Shown here: positions 1 to 59,945 of the stretch, piece after piece
Layout of the letters: each line of letters begins with the position of its first letter
Numbering within the stretch: the first letter of the stretch is position 1
Assembly (NCBI GenBank): GCA_031769625.1
Contig: JAUIMM010000015.1
Location: 26,567,501-26,631,500 of the forward strand
Origin: Taudactylus pleione
Taxonomy: Eukaryota > Chordata > Amphibia > Anura > Myobatrachidae
Reading direction: 5' to 3'
DNA length: 64,000 bases
Translations under genes and position numbers: made by a program
The notes under the pieces: generated by a model
Told to the model about the DNA's origin: nothing
Seen by the model: the letters and a program-made list of their open reading frames with translations, nothing else
The model's database searches: none

Positions 1-249
1 TCCATTATCAATTGCATTACTTTCTTACTCTCCGAATACTTTTTTTTTAAATTACATTTAACCACATTGGTTGCCTTTTATTCATAGAAATATTCCACCT
101 TAAAATACGAATACAAAGATAAAAAATAAAGTGCACAGTTTCTGAGAAATTATATTACAAACATATTTAATTCCATCACTGCTAACATAAACAGCATTCA
201 AATGTGCTCATGTGTGGTGGCAGTTCTGCCGAGAGCGCCATCTTCTTAC
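1..249. other. Start of GAA-like intron 17
   Basis: AT-rich sequence with no coding match. I see no further exon of the alpha-glucosidase gene here. Confidence 0.6.
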
Positions 250-48781
<48,532 letters not shown>

Positions 48782-49689
48782 GTTGAGCCAGATGTAATAT
48801 TCTCTGCAAGAGCAGACATATATTATTGAGGATTTTGTTATCATTATTGGAGATAGAAATTATTAGTATTATAAACAGTTTCAGATGTGACAAAACTAAG
48901 CAGTACAATATAAATAGATTTACATGTAAAAACTAAAAGGTATATAGCTATACGCATTCAGCTGGATGTAAACATAATGAATTCATTCACATAAGTAATA
49001 GTCTTACAGCTATTCTGGGGCTGATTCTGAGTCTCACAGATCTCTCTTTACGGACACAATGGCAAGTTTTTGCATACAGCGCATAGGCAAATTTTTACAT
49101 ATGTCCGTCCTATTGTGAGTTTTATGGAACTTGGATCTTTCTTTACCTGAAATTGGACATTTATGGGCAGGATCTGGGTGGTGGTAAAACTATTGCATGT
49201 AAACACCCTGACTGGTGGGAGGGTCATGGGCGTGTGTCAAAAGCTCCATGCTATACTGTATCATACATACGGGGAAGGGATTGGGAGGCCTGTTCTGATG
49301 GTTCTCTTGCATCCAACGTGGGATTGGTGCAAGAGTCCATAGACAGTTGCGGCAGCCGGCGTAAAACCATTGGGCAGCACATTTTAGCTTTTACATGCAT
49401 GAGTCCCCACATTAGCATAAAGTAGTCAAAGGCTTCTGTGGCTGCTCGTAACTACAGGCACTTTGTAGTGTACCATAAAACATCACCTGTAGTGTGGCCA
49501 CTGCTTAGTGGAATACTGAAATCTAGATAGCTAAAGGCTGTTAAGTAAATTAGCAGTTATATAAATAAAGAGAAGTATCTACATACAGTAGCTGTGTATG
49601 TTTTGTATTACAGTACTGAATTGGCTTGGCATGTGAAGATAATTGATGTAGTCGGTAAAAGGTTTGCAGATGGTAAGTTTCGTGGTAGG

Positions 49690-50165
49690 TAATTCAAGGG
49701 AATCGGTATGAAATACTGGCTGACGCATGGCCGGCAGTTCGATTCCCGGCAGCGTCAGTCCTACAGATGCAGAGATCACGGTAGCGGCAGCCCGACAGTG
49801 CTGGAAATCCCGATCGTCCCAAGGTAAGTACAAACTAACCTAACCCCCCTAACCCTAACCCTCCTTAGGGGTTCCTAACCCTAACCTCCCCCCCTGTGCC
49901 TAACCCTAACCCCCCCTTCCCCGCTGCCTAAACCTAAGTCCCCCGGGGGATGCCTAACCCTAACCTCCCCCCGGGGGTGCCTAACCCCAACCCCACCTTC
50001 CCCTAGCCTAACCCTAACCCCTTCGATCGAGATGCCAGGGTCGGTCTCCTGGCATCGGAAATATGGCAGGCATCGAGATTTAGACGCCTGTCATTTAACC
50101 CTCGCCGGGATAAAGCAATCGGGAAGCATGGCTGTCGAGCTTACATTAGCCGGTTTCCAGATTGA
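49690..50165. repeat. Family T repeat, copy 4
   Basis: Start GAATCGGTATGAAATACTGG, palindromic GGCAGTTCGATTCCCGGC, core of CCCTAACCCTAACC and CCCCGGGGGATGCC units (49840-50015), end GCCGGTTTCCAGATTGAATACC inverted to the start. The best-preserved copy with both ends. Confidence 0.75.
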
Positions 50166-50198
50166 ATACCAATTCAAGGTCATCTTTATTTAGGAATA

Positions 50199-50680
50199 AG
50201 GGGCCTATTCATGATCCGTTATGGGCCTGTTACACATGCGGCCTATTCATTAGTAGGGGCCCGATGGGGCGGATAATATTCAACAAACTACGTAAACTTT
50301 CCGTTTTTGGAGTTTGCCTGCGGGAACTAATGCCATTTTCAGATGATGTTAATTCCTGGGAACTGCACTTCATCCTATGGGAAGGATTCCTGGCTTGTAA
50401 AAAGGTATCCGATCGGAACCCTCCTCTGCCCCTGCACTGCGTGCCCTGTGGCAGCACGCATGCATGAACTCAGATCAAGCATGGGCCAGATCAGCAGGGC
50501 TAAGTATCATTGCTACTTCAGTAGCAGTGTTAGGGTTTGCGGGGACAGCTGCTTCTTTGGAGTAGTTGTCCCCACATAGGAGCAATATTGAATTGCTGCA
50601 GTAGTTTAAGTATCCACCACTGCAACCCACAGCGAATTGGATACTTAATTATTAGGGTCCGGTTTTGGGGGATGGGCCCA
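50199..50680. mobile_element. Family D-like element, copy 4
   Basis: GGGGCCTATTCATGATCCGTT start; ends near GATGGGCCC. Interior AGGAGCAATATTGAATTGC corresponds to the family D hairpin. Boundaries are approximate. Confidence 0.55.
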
Positions 50681-50832
50681 CAGTAGCCTCAGTTTTCTAT
50701 ATTTAGCTGACAAGAGTGAAACCTGGTGTTGTCTTCTGCTGATATTACCCATCCACTGCTAGGTTCGATGTGCTGTGCATTTAGAGATGCTCTCTTGTAT
50801 GCCACTGCTGTAACATATGGTTATTTGAATTA

Positions 50833-51720
50833 AGGCTCATACACACTAGACAATGTGTATTCACAGATATTGGACGCAACGGACCCGTCCAGGGATGCAA
50901 TCATCAGCAAGTGCATACACACTTGCCGATGCCGGCAATGACGAACGATGGCAGCAGCAGCATGGCATTGCTCACAATATCCCCAGATTGAGCTGTATGT
51001 TCAGACGACTAGGGGTATCGTTAACGACCAGTGGGCCTGATTCAGAGCCGAACGCTCTGACCAGAGCGCTCGCTCTGAATCAGGGCCCTGCTACCTCAAT
51101 TTGGAGTGGCCTCTTGGACGCTCGCATAGCTGTGGGTTACCACCCACAGCTATAGCGAGCGTCCATGATGATGGTCGCGATGGTCAAGACTTGGGCTTGC
51201 AACGAGACCCTGCGGTAGGGTCTCGCTGCCGCAAGCCCTGGAGTGATTTTGGCTCTATCATAGCCAAAATCACTCCCACTGACATCACTAGTGATGTCAG
51301 TGGGGCCGGCCCCAGACGGTAGGCGTTCCCATGGAAACGCCTCCGTCTGGCAGCCACGCCCCTGGCACGCCCACCAAAGGGAGCGTACTGTCACTCACCA
51401 TCGACAGCACGCCCCCTTTGGTGCGAGACCCCGAGCGACGGATTCCCCGACGCTCACCGGGTCTCGCGCCTGCGCACGACGGAGCACTCTCCGTTGTGCG
51501 CATGCACACAGGCACAATTGACCCGCTTGCGAGCGTACAGCGCTCACGAGCGGGTCAGAATCAGGCCTTGTGGTAGCGCGCATCGTTCATTGCTAAGTGC
51601 ATACACACTGAACGATATGAACAATATGTCGTTCAATGATATCGTTATTATTTATATCGATCACAATTATCATCCAGTGTGTATGCGGCTCCATCCAGTG
51701 TGTATACGACCTCTCACTAA
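50833..51720. mobile_element. Family E-like element split by a family B MITE
   Basis: Left part (CTCATACACACTAGACAATG...GTATCGTTAACGACC) and right part (GCGCATCGTTCATTGC...CCAGTGTGTATACGACC) are the two halves of one inverted-repeat element. The family B element at 51033-51568 sits between them. Confidence 0.65.
51033..51568. mobile_element. PIF/Harbinger-like MITE, family B copy 2 (536 bp), multi-hairpin
   Basis: GGGCCTGATTCAGAGCCGAA start, CGGGTCAGAATCAGGCC end. Central CACTGACATCACTAGTGATG palindrome and flanking GC hairpins as in the other B copies. Duplication not clear. Confidence 0.85.
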
Positions 51721-51722
51721 CG

Positions 51723-51819
51723 GTGGGTACACGTGGGATGATCGACAACGATATCGTTGTTCGATCTCCCGGTTGTGCTGGATGATCGATATTGATCATC
51801 CAGCATACCACGTACCCAC
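51723..51819. mobile_element. Short palindromic element (97 bp)
   Basis: GTGGGTACACGTGGGATGAT and the inverted ATCATCCAGCATACCACGTACCCAC ends around ATCGATATTGATC. A minimal family E-type MITE. Confidence 0.65.
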
Positions 51820-52498
51820 CAACGACTATAACGACCCACGATCAACGATCGCGGATCCCTATAGTAACCTGGTCCATTTCGATCAGGTTGGTCTGCGTGC
51901 ACGGGCGATAGTCGATATCGATCAAACGTGCCCGTGCTAACAAAGTAATTTTCACAACCAGACTGCCGCTCACTGGATGTTTTATATTTTGCGCACAATT
52001 TTATGTAAACTCTAGAGGCTGTTGTGCATGAAAAGTCAAGATCATCATTTTCTGAGACGCTTAAACTACCCCATCTGGCACCAACAAGGTCAAGGTCATC
52101 TGCCCATTGTGGGGTTAGCTTTGAAAAAAAATCCATATCCATATCCAAGCCCAGCGACGGATGGGTACTAGAGGACACCTGTACCGTGCCCTGAGACTGA
52201 GTGGCTCTGCCACTCAGGAGTCCACAGAGTTCAGCCCAGTACCTGCCCTCTGTCGCCTGCCTTGCCTCCTTGTCAGAGCCAGATTAAGGGGAGTGTACAA
52301 GGGGCAAGTAACCCGGGCCCCCCTCTCTCATGACCCCCCCTTATCCTTTAATGAGCTGCAGTGAAGTGTAGGACTGCACTGGCAGTTGTAAAACATGAGG
52401 CAGGTGGAGTCTGAGCAGGGGGTGGGGCTACATGGTACTGTACAATCAGTGCCTGCAGCATGGGAGAAAGAAGAAGGACTATCCAGCAGTCACATACT

Positions 52499-52834
52499 GG
52501 GCGGAATTCAATTCTCTCCAGACCCTATCGCGCCCGACGGAGCTATTCTATTCTTGCTCCTGTCGGGCGCGATCAGCTGCCAGCGCTACATTTCAGCTCG
52601 CAGCCCCTGGGGGATGAGAGCTGAAATGTGCGAAAAGTGACATGTTTGGGCGCCCAAACATCACTTTTCGCGTTCGCGCCCAGCACTTTGGTCGGGTTTA
52701 GCTGCTTTACGCGGCTAAACCTGATATCTATGGGCGCGATCAGCATGAAATTCTGGCACAATTGTATAGCGGCCCGCGATCTCCTGTCACTTTAGATGGG
52801 AGATGTGGGCCGCAAAATCAATTGAATTCCGCCC
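52499..52834. mobile_element. Nonautonomous inverted-repeat element (about 336 bp)
   Basis: Ends GGGCGGAATTCAATT and AATTGAATTCCGCCC are perfect inverted repeats. Three inner hairpins include GCGCCCAAACATCACTTTTCGC. Noncoding; no clear duplication. Confidence 0.8.
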
Positions 52835-52899
52835 AATGATGGTAAGATAGCTCAGGGAAGAGGCACTGTATGTATGTATGTATGTATGTATGGAGATGT

Positions 52900-53300
52900 A
52901 GTCAATATGCCAATGGCCGGGATGCCAGCGGTTGGAATTCCAACATCGAAATCCAGACTCGGAATTGAAGACAGACATCTAAATACCGACGCCTATCTTT
53001 AGCCCAATGCCAAAAGACCAGCAGTCGGCATCCCAAACGAAGGTAAGTGGGAACAAGTTATCGTTAGCATCAGGGGGGAGGGTTAGGTTTAGGCACCCCT
53101 GGAGGGACTTAGGGTTAGGCTGTGGGGAGGGAGGGTTAGTGTTAGGTAGGCACCACCCCGGGTTTTAGGGTTAGGCACCACCAGGGGAGGGTTAGCCGGA
53201 GAGGGGGGGGGAGGTGGGGGCAGGGGAGGGGGGGTTGCGGGGGTAGGTTTAGCCTACTTATCTTCTCTGGCTAATCGGGATTCTGGCGTCGGTAGTTAAC
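52900..53300. repeat. Family T repeat, copy 5
   Basis: GGCCGGGATGCCAGCGGTTG start, GGTTAGG-rich core (53070-53250), end GGGATTCTGGCGTCGG. Preceded by (TATG)n at 52868-52893. Confidence 0.65.
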
Positions 53301-53404
53301 CAAGATATCATACCCAACCAGTATATATGTAAGTATGTGTGTGACTATGTATATATATGTATGTCTATGTATGTATGTGTATGACTATGTAGGTCTATAT
53401 AATG

Positions 53405-53740
53405 TGTGACGGGAATCTGTATGAAATACCGCCGTCCCTCTGGCCGGCAGTTCGAATCCCGTCCGTGGCAGGCCGACAGAAGCAGAGATCCTGGCAGTGG
53501 AAGCCCGACAGCGTTGGAAATCCTGATCGTCCGTAGGTAAGTAAAAACTAACCTAACCCCCTAACCCTCCTTAGGGGTGTCTAACCCTAACCTCCCCCCC
53601 AAGTGCCTAAACCTAATCCCCCCTGTAAGTGCCTAACCCTGACTAGATATAGACGCCTGTCATTTAACCCTCGCCGGGATAAAGCAGTCGGGAAGCAGGC
53701 TGTCGGGATTAAGACAGCTGGTTTCCCAATTGCATCCTGT
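53405..53740. repeat. Family T repeat, copy 6 (partial core)
   Basis: GGGAATCTGTATGAAATACC start, GGCAGTTCGAATCCCG, short CCTAACCC core (53550-53640), TCGGGAAGCAGG end. Very similar to copy 4 but with a shorter core. Confidence 0.65.
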
Positions 53741-54334
53741 GACAGGGGCAAACCAATATTTTTAATACTTACCTCTCCGGATTCCCACGTCGGCGCCATC
53801 AGCGCTGCAAAAATCGCCTGGAAAATGGCTGCCGCAGCCATTTTCCCGGCATTTTGCGCATGCGCAGTAGGGAAATCACAGGGAAAATGGCTGCCACGCC
53901 ATTTTCCCGGTGACCTGCGCATGCACAGTAGACTCTGGGCACAGTCTGGTGCCCAGAATCTATTGCTGCGACGCGACGCTCAGTGCACTGCTGGCCGCCA
54001 AGAGAGGAGGGGGCCCCTGACGGAGACTGCACATGGGCCCCCTCCTCTCTTAATTCACCCCTGATGTGTGACTATGTATGTCTGCATGCATACCTCCCAA
54101 CATTTTGTAGCCTGCAACCTGGACCCCTTTATGCGTTGAAGGTGTGCAGCCAAAAAGGGGCATGGCCTCTTTCCAGATAGGCCACGCCCCTGTGTTATGC
54201 GTTTGTGGGGGCCGTGTCTGCAATTAATACCCCCATTTTACATCATGCTGGGGGCGAATTCAGCACTCAACTCAGCTACTGGACTGCCCCCAGCTCTTTT
54301 CCTGCACTAAATGGATGCCACGTGCACACACTCA

Positions 54335-54860
54335 GGGCCTAATTCAGAGCCGGTCGCTCTGACAGAGCGCTTGCTCTGAATCAGGGCCGGTCTTTTTTTT
54401 TTTAATTAAGAACGGCCTCCTGGGCGTTCGCATAGCTGTGGGTGACCACCCACAGCATAGCGAGCAGCCATGATGATGGTCGCGATGGTCAAGACCATCG
54501 CGACCATCGAGCTTGCAAAGAGACCCTTGTGGTAGGGTCTCGTTGCCGCAAGCCCCAGAGAGATTTCGGCTCTAACAGAGCCAGAATCTCTCCACTGACA
54601 TCACTTGTGATGTCAGTGGGGCCGGCCCCAGACAGTAGGCGTTCTCATTGGAACGCCTCCGTCTGGGCAGCCAACCCCCCGGCCCGCCCACCAAAGGGGG
54701 CGTGCTGTCATTTAACATCGACAGCGCACCTCCTTTGGTGCGAGACCCGGAGCGAAAGGATTGGCCGTCGCTATCCGGGTCTCGCGTGCGCATGCGCTCT
54801 GGGCCACCATCGACCCGGTTGCGAGCGCACAGTGCTTGCGACCGGGTCTGAATCAGGCCC
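54335..54860. mobile_element. PIF/Harbinger-like MITE, family B copy 3 (526 bp), multi-hairpin
   Basis: GGGCCTAATTCAGAGCCGG / GTCTGAATCAGGCCC ends; perfect TCA duplication (54332-54334, 54861-54863). A poly-T insertion near the left end. Central palindrome mutated to ACATCACTTGTGATGT. Confidence 0.88.
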
Positions 54861-55059
54861 TCAGCTTCACTGCACCGTTGCTTTTTGCTTATCAGAGCGG
54901 AGCAGCGACGATGCCTGAGTGTCCCCAATCTCCTGACTGCCCGTGAGACACTGCTGCCCTCGGGTAGGACAGCGGGACAGTCCCACTGGAATCGTGAAAC
55001 TTGGGAGGTGTGTGTATATATGTGTGACTATGCATTTGTGCTTGTATTTGACAAATTTT

Positions 55060-55062
55060 ATA

Positions 55063-55111
<49 letters not shown>

Positions 55112-55131
55112 CATATACACACACACACACA
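55060..55131. repeat. (AT)n-(CA)n compound microsatellite
   Basis: AT run then ACACAC directly abutting the left end of the Tc1 element. A matching AT run (56757-56780) abuts the right end, as expected if Tc1 inserted at a TA inside the AT tract. Confidence 0.9.
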
Positions 55132-56756
55132 CAGTCAGGTGCATAAATATTGGGACATTGACAGAATTTTCATATTTTGGCCTCTATTCACCACCACAAT
55201 GGCTTTGAAATGAAACAAACAAGATGTGATTTAACTGCAGACTTTCAGATTTAATTTGAGGGTAATTACATCCAAATCAGGTGAACGGTGTAGGAATTAC
55301 AACGGTTTCTATATGTGCCTCACACTTTTTAAGGGGCCAAAAGTAATGGGACAAACTAAACAATCCTAAATCTAACTTTCACTTTTTAATACTTTGTTGC
55401 AAATCCTTTGCAGGCAATTACAGCCTGAAGTCTGGAACGCAGAGACATCACCAGATGCTGGGTTTCATCCCTGGTGATGCTCTGCCAGGCCTCTACTGCA
55501 AATGTCTTCAGTTCCTGCTTGTTCTTGGGGCATTTTCCCTTCAGTTTTGTCTTCATCAAGTGAAATGCATGCTCAATCGGATTCAGGTCAGGGGACTGAC
55601 TTGGCCATTGCATAACATTCCACTTTTTAGCCTTAAAAAACTCTTTGGTTGCTTTTGCAGTATGCTTCGGGTCATTGTCCATCTGCACTGTGAAGCGCCG
55701 TCCAATGAGTTCGGAAGCATTTGACTGAATATGAGCATATAATATTGCCCGAAACACTTCAGAATTCATTCTGCTGCTATTGTCAGCAGTCACATCATCA
55801 CTAAATACAATGGAACCAGTTCCATTGGAAGCCATGACACTATCACCACCATGCTTCACTGATGAGGTGGTATGTTTTGGATCATGAGCAGTTCCTTTAC
55901 TTCTCCATACTCTTCTCTTCTGGTACAAGTTGATCTTTGTCTCATCTGTCCATAGGATGTTGTTCCAGAACTGTAATGGCTTTTTTAGATGTTGATTGGC
56001 AAACTCTAATCTGGTCTTCCTGTTTTTGTGGCTCACCAATAGTTTACATCTTGTGGTGAACCCTCTATATTCACTCTTGTGAAGTCTTCTCTTGATTGTT
56101 GACTTTGACACATATACACCTACCTCCTGGAGAGTATTCTTGATTTGGCCAACTGTTGTGAAGGGGTTTTTCTTCACCAGGGCAATAAGTTTTCTGTCAT
56201 CCACCACAGTTGTTTTCCATGGTCTTCGGGATCTTTTGGTGTTGCTGAGCTCTCCGGTGCGTTATTTCTTTTTAAGAATGTTCCAAACAGTTGATTTGGC
56301 CACACCTAATGTTTTTTCTATCTCTCTGATGGGTTTGTTTTGATTTTTCAGCCTAATGATGGCTTGCTTCACTGATAGTGACAGCTCTTTGGATCTCATA
56401 TTGAGAGTCGACAGCAACTGATTCCAAATGCAAATGTCACACCTAGAATCAACTCCAGACCTTTTCCCTACTTAATTGATAATGAAATAATGAGGGAATA
56501 GCCCACACCTGTCCATGAAATAGCTTTTGAGTTGATAGTCCCATTACTTTTGGCCCCTTAAAAAGTGGGAGGCACATATTGAAACCGTTGTAATTCCTAC
56601 ACCGTTCACCTGATATGGATGTAATTACCCTCAAATTAAATCTGAAAGTCTGCAGTTAAAGCACATCTTGTTTGTTTCATTTCAAAGCCATTGTGGTGGT
56701 GAATAGAGGCCAAAATATGAAAATTCTGTCAATGTCCCAATATTTATGTACCTGAC
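55132..56756 (-). mobile_element. Full-length Tc1-like transposon (1625 bp)
   Basis: Long inverted ends of over 200 bp, beginning CAGTCAGGTGCATAAATATT at 55132 and mirrored to 56756. The two ends differ at only a few sites, so the copy is young. It lies between (CA)n/(AT)n and (AT)n repeats, which blurs the TA duplication; the right end lacks the final TG. It encodes the transposase listed separately. A truncated relative is in intron 9 at 19848. Confidence 0.95.
55386..56399 (-). pseudogene. Tc1-like DDE transposase, one in-frame stop
   Basis: From ATG at 56399 to the stop at 55386 this is 337 codons, the normal Tc1 length (about 340). N-terminal paired-like helix-turn-helix (MRSKELSLSVKQAII..., KSTVWNILKKK) is followed by a TAA at 56262-56264, where a sense codon is expected, then RTGELSNTKRSRRPWKTT, the GRPR-like linker. 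The catalytic DDE core is intact: D in WTDETKINLY, D in VQMDNDPKHT and E in SPDLNPIEHAF, 34 residues after the second D. Apart from that stop no frameshift is seen, so loss of activity is recent. It would bind the terminal repeats and cut and paste the element in the nucleus. Confidence 0.93.
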
Positions 56757-57299
56757 ATATATATATATATATATATATATAGATAGATAGTTTTTCTATA
56801 GCTCCACCCCAGTTCCTGAACCTATTTTTCCAGAAAAATACCCCTGTATGTATGTGTATAGTTGCGACTACAGATTTGTCCACATGCATCTATCTTTTGT
56901 ACTTATGCTAATTTAAATGATATGAGGCATGTCTATTTTGTGTGTGCAACTGCGTGGTGTATCTGCATGCGACCTACGTTACAGTGTCAGCAGCTGTGAC
57001 ACTGTAACATAGCATTTCACATGCAGATACATCTGCAGTCACACACAGAATATAGGCATGCGCATATCATTTTACTCAGCAGAAGGTGCTTGTGCATCCT
57101 ATTTGCATTGCATTGCACTACCGAGTTGCGCCACGGCATCGCATGACTAGAAGGACTGTTTAACAAATAAGGAGGCTAGATGAATGTGGATACATCTGTA
57201 TGTATGTGTATATGTACGTGGCTATGGAGTCTATTCATCATTACTTTATTCCTACAAAAGCAGGTGAAAATGAAACGCTTCCCCTGGTGGCCTCATAAA

Positions 57300-58727
57300 G
57301 GGCTCTATTTACCACAATCCGCATTTTGAATGCGGATTGTAGTGTGATATTACCGACTAAATTTGCATTGCGAATTCAGGCAATAATCACAGGGATTTAC
57401 TAAAAATCCCTTGCAGGGACATAGCTTGTGATAAAGCTCTGGGCCTGATTCAGAGCTGAACGCTCTGACCAGAGCGCGCGCTCTGAATCAGGGCCCTCCT
57501 CCATGAAAATGGAGCGGCCTCCTGGCCGCTCGTATAGCTGTGGGTGACCACCCACAGCATATGCGAGCGGCCAAAAAGATGGTCGCGATGGTCTTGACCA
57601 TCGCAACCATCGGACTTGCGATGGAGACCCTGCGGTAGGGTCTCCCTGCCACAAGCCCTGGAGTGATTTTGGCTCTATTAGAGCCAAAATCACTCCCACT
57701 GACATCACTAGTGATGTCAGTGGGGCCAGCCTCAGACGGTAGGAGTTCCCATGGGGATGCCTCCGTCTGGCAGGCATGCCCACCAAAGGGGGCGTGCTGT
57801 CAATCAACATCGACAGCACGCCCCCTTTGGTGCGAGAACCGGAGCGATGGAAAGCCCGTCGCTCCCCGGGTCTCGCGCATGCGCACGACGGAGCTCCCTC
57901 CTTCGTGCGCATGCGCAGTGGGGAACATCGACCCGCTTGCGAGCGTACTGACGCTCACGAGCGGGTCTGAATGACCCCCTCTTTCCCTGTGAATCCCCTC
58001 CGCACATTTATCACGGTATTTTCACAAAAAATACCTTAACAAGTGCCGATGCATGCGCCGACCGACCATCGCTAAGCTCTGCCGCTAAACCCCACCCCCC
58101 GCGATCACGGACACCCCCCCGCGATCCCCCTCCCTTAATTACACTTACCTGCAGTGATCTGGGCTCCGGTGATGCCCGTGGTTCCGGTCAGCTGACATCC
58201 CATCCTGCACTGTGACCCAGTCAGGTGATGACCGGGCCCAAGTGCAGGCTGGGAGACCAGCTGACCAGAGGGGAGACATCACTGGAGCCCCGACCACCGG
58301 TCCTTGGACTCAGGTAAGTTTTTTTTTTTACTATTTTCTCTTACAGTGTATCAGCGTGTGGTTTGTTTAGACCACACAGCTGATTACTGGGACCGACTCC
58401 AGGCTCTGCTCTCCCCGTTAGAGCGGAGCAGGAGGCCGGTAACTGGGGAAGACCCTGGATAACGCCTCCAGGTGGCGTTATTATCACAGGGCTTTCCCCT
58501 GTATTTTTTCACAATTTATTATTAGTAACTTTGGCCAGATCACATTTCCCATTACAATTATGGGAAATGTGATCTGCTTACTAAAAATAAGTGATACTTA
58601 GGGGTTGGAGTAGAATTTTGCGAATTCTGCTTCAATTGCCCTTTAATAACTTTAGGTGATACTAAAATAATGTGAAAACACCCTTTTCACTTTATTTTAG
58701 TAAAAATAATGTTAATAAATAGAGCCC
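57300..58727. mobile_element. PIF/Harbinger-like MITE, family C copy 4, interrupted by a family B element
   Basis: GGGCTCTATTTACCACAATC start and TTAATAAATAGAGCCC end, opposite in orientation to copies 1-3. The family B element at 57441-57977 breaks it after GATAAAGCTCT; the other half resumes at about 57978. Without it the copy would be about 890 bp, like copy 1. Confidence 0.85.
57441..57977. mobile_element. PIF/Harbinger-like MITE, family B copy 4 (537 bp), nested
   Basis: GGGCCTGATTCAGAGC start, GGGTCTGAATGACCCC end. All the family B hairpins are present, including CACTGACATCACTAGTGATG. Inserted into family C copy 4, hence younger than it. Confidence 0.88.
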
Positions 58728-58759
58728 ATAGTGCTCTGTTCTGCTAGACTGTTCTCACT

Positions 58760-59311
58760 GGGTCTCATTCAGACCCGTTCGCGAGCGGTGTACGCTGGCA
58801 AGCGGGTCGATGTTACCCAAATGCGCATGCGCACGACGGAGGCTGCTCCGTTGTGCGCATGTGCGAGACCCGGCGAGCGACGGGGGAAGCCGTCGCTCGA
58901 GGTCTCGCTCCAAAGGGGGCGTGCTGTCGATGGTGAGTGACAGCGTGCCCCCTTTGGTGTGCATGCCGGGGGCGTTGCTGCCCAGACGGAGGCGTTCCCA
59001 TGGGAACGCCTACCGTCTGGCGCCGGCCCCACTGACATCACTAGTGATGTCAGTGGGAGTGCTTTTGGCTCTGATAGAGCCAAAAGCACTCCAGGCTTGC
59101 GGAAGACGAGACCCTACCACAAGGGTCTCATCGCAAGCCCGATGGTCGCGATGGTCTTAACCATCGCGACCATCTTTTTGGCTGCTCGCATAAGCTGTGG
59201 GTGGTCACCCGCAGCTATGCGAGCGGCCAGGAGGCCGCTCCAATTTTAGGTAGGAGGGCCCTGATTCAGAGCGAGCGCTCTGGTCAGAGCGTCCGGCTCT
59301 GAATCAGGCCC
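58760..59311. mobile_element. PIF/Harbinger-like MITE, family B copy 5 (552 bp), multi-hairpin
   Basis: GGGTCTCATTCAGACCCG start, GGCTCTGAATCAGGCCC end; orientation opposite to copies 2-4. Lies 30 bp beyond family C copy 4. Confidence 0.87.
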
Positions 59312-59439
59312 ACAGTTCTGTATCTGCACCTGGTTATCTTATTGGGCATTCTGTGGGTGCAGCAGTCAGGCTGGAGACATTTGCTCGCTCTTCTCAGGCC
59401 CCCTCAGCAAACTTTCCGGAGCTTGGTCCCGATAGGTAG

Positions 59440-59727
59440 AACATCTAAAGATGGCGTTGCCTAATAAAAGCCTGTAGACTTCTTTCCGGAGTTTTCCCAG
59501 AGAGAGATCCGATAGGATCCCTCCCAGGGTCCCCCGCAGATCGTGTATGTGCAGAAGGACTCCCGGGTCATAAACCCTGAAGACCTAACACCACAAAGGA
59601 CAGGTCTTATAGGAAGAGCAGGCCTTTGCTGAATTAATCATGCATACGGGTTTACTAAACGTCGGTATGCATGCGATGATTGGCGGGATGCATCATATTC
59701 AAAATGTGATGCTTGATGCATCCCGCC
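59440..59727. repeat. Fragment of the GCATCCCGCC inverted-repeat family
   Basis: AAGATGGCGTTGCC, GATCCCTCCCAGG and the terminal GATGCATCCCGCCC match the elements at 27245 and 10058, in reversed orientation. The left end is ill-defined. Confidence 0.5.
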
Positions 59728-59945
59728 CTCGGTCTCTCCTGAATGACACCATTGGTTACCTCCTTCCTTGCCACCTGCTTCCAATTGTCACTTTGCATGA
59801 CACCATGTGACATCTTCCTGACTAAATGAGCAACTGTAGAGGTTGATGGGGATTGTAGTCCTTGGTCTGCAATGCTCAGTGTAAAGGCGCACATCCACTA
59901 GACGATGGAGTAACGACAGTACGATTACAACATTGTAATCGTACA

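Larger units (their letters stand above)
48804..55131. other. Region upstream of the GAA-like first coding exon
   Basis: The noncoding first exon and promoter of the minus-strand gene should lie here or further right. I cannot point to them: no CpG-rich block outside repeats is evident. 48.8-49.65 kb is unique-looking AT-rich sequence. Beyond that, repeats listed separately fill most of it. Confidence 0.6.

Noticed and set aside
51717..52178. 153-codon open frame on the minus strand
   Set aside because: Its start is a palindromic MITE and the rest shows no domain or splice context.
54885..55208. Frames with YIYIYI or THTHTH repeats
   Set aside because: Translations of AT and CA microsatellites.
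57400..57912. 170-codon open frame on the minus strand
   Set aside because: Produced by the GC-rich hairpins of a family B MITE; different frames are open in the other copies.
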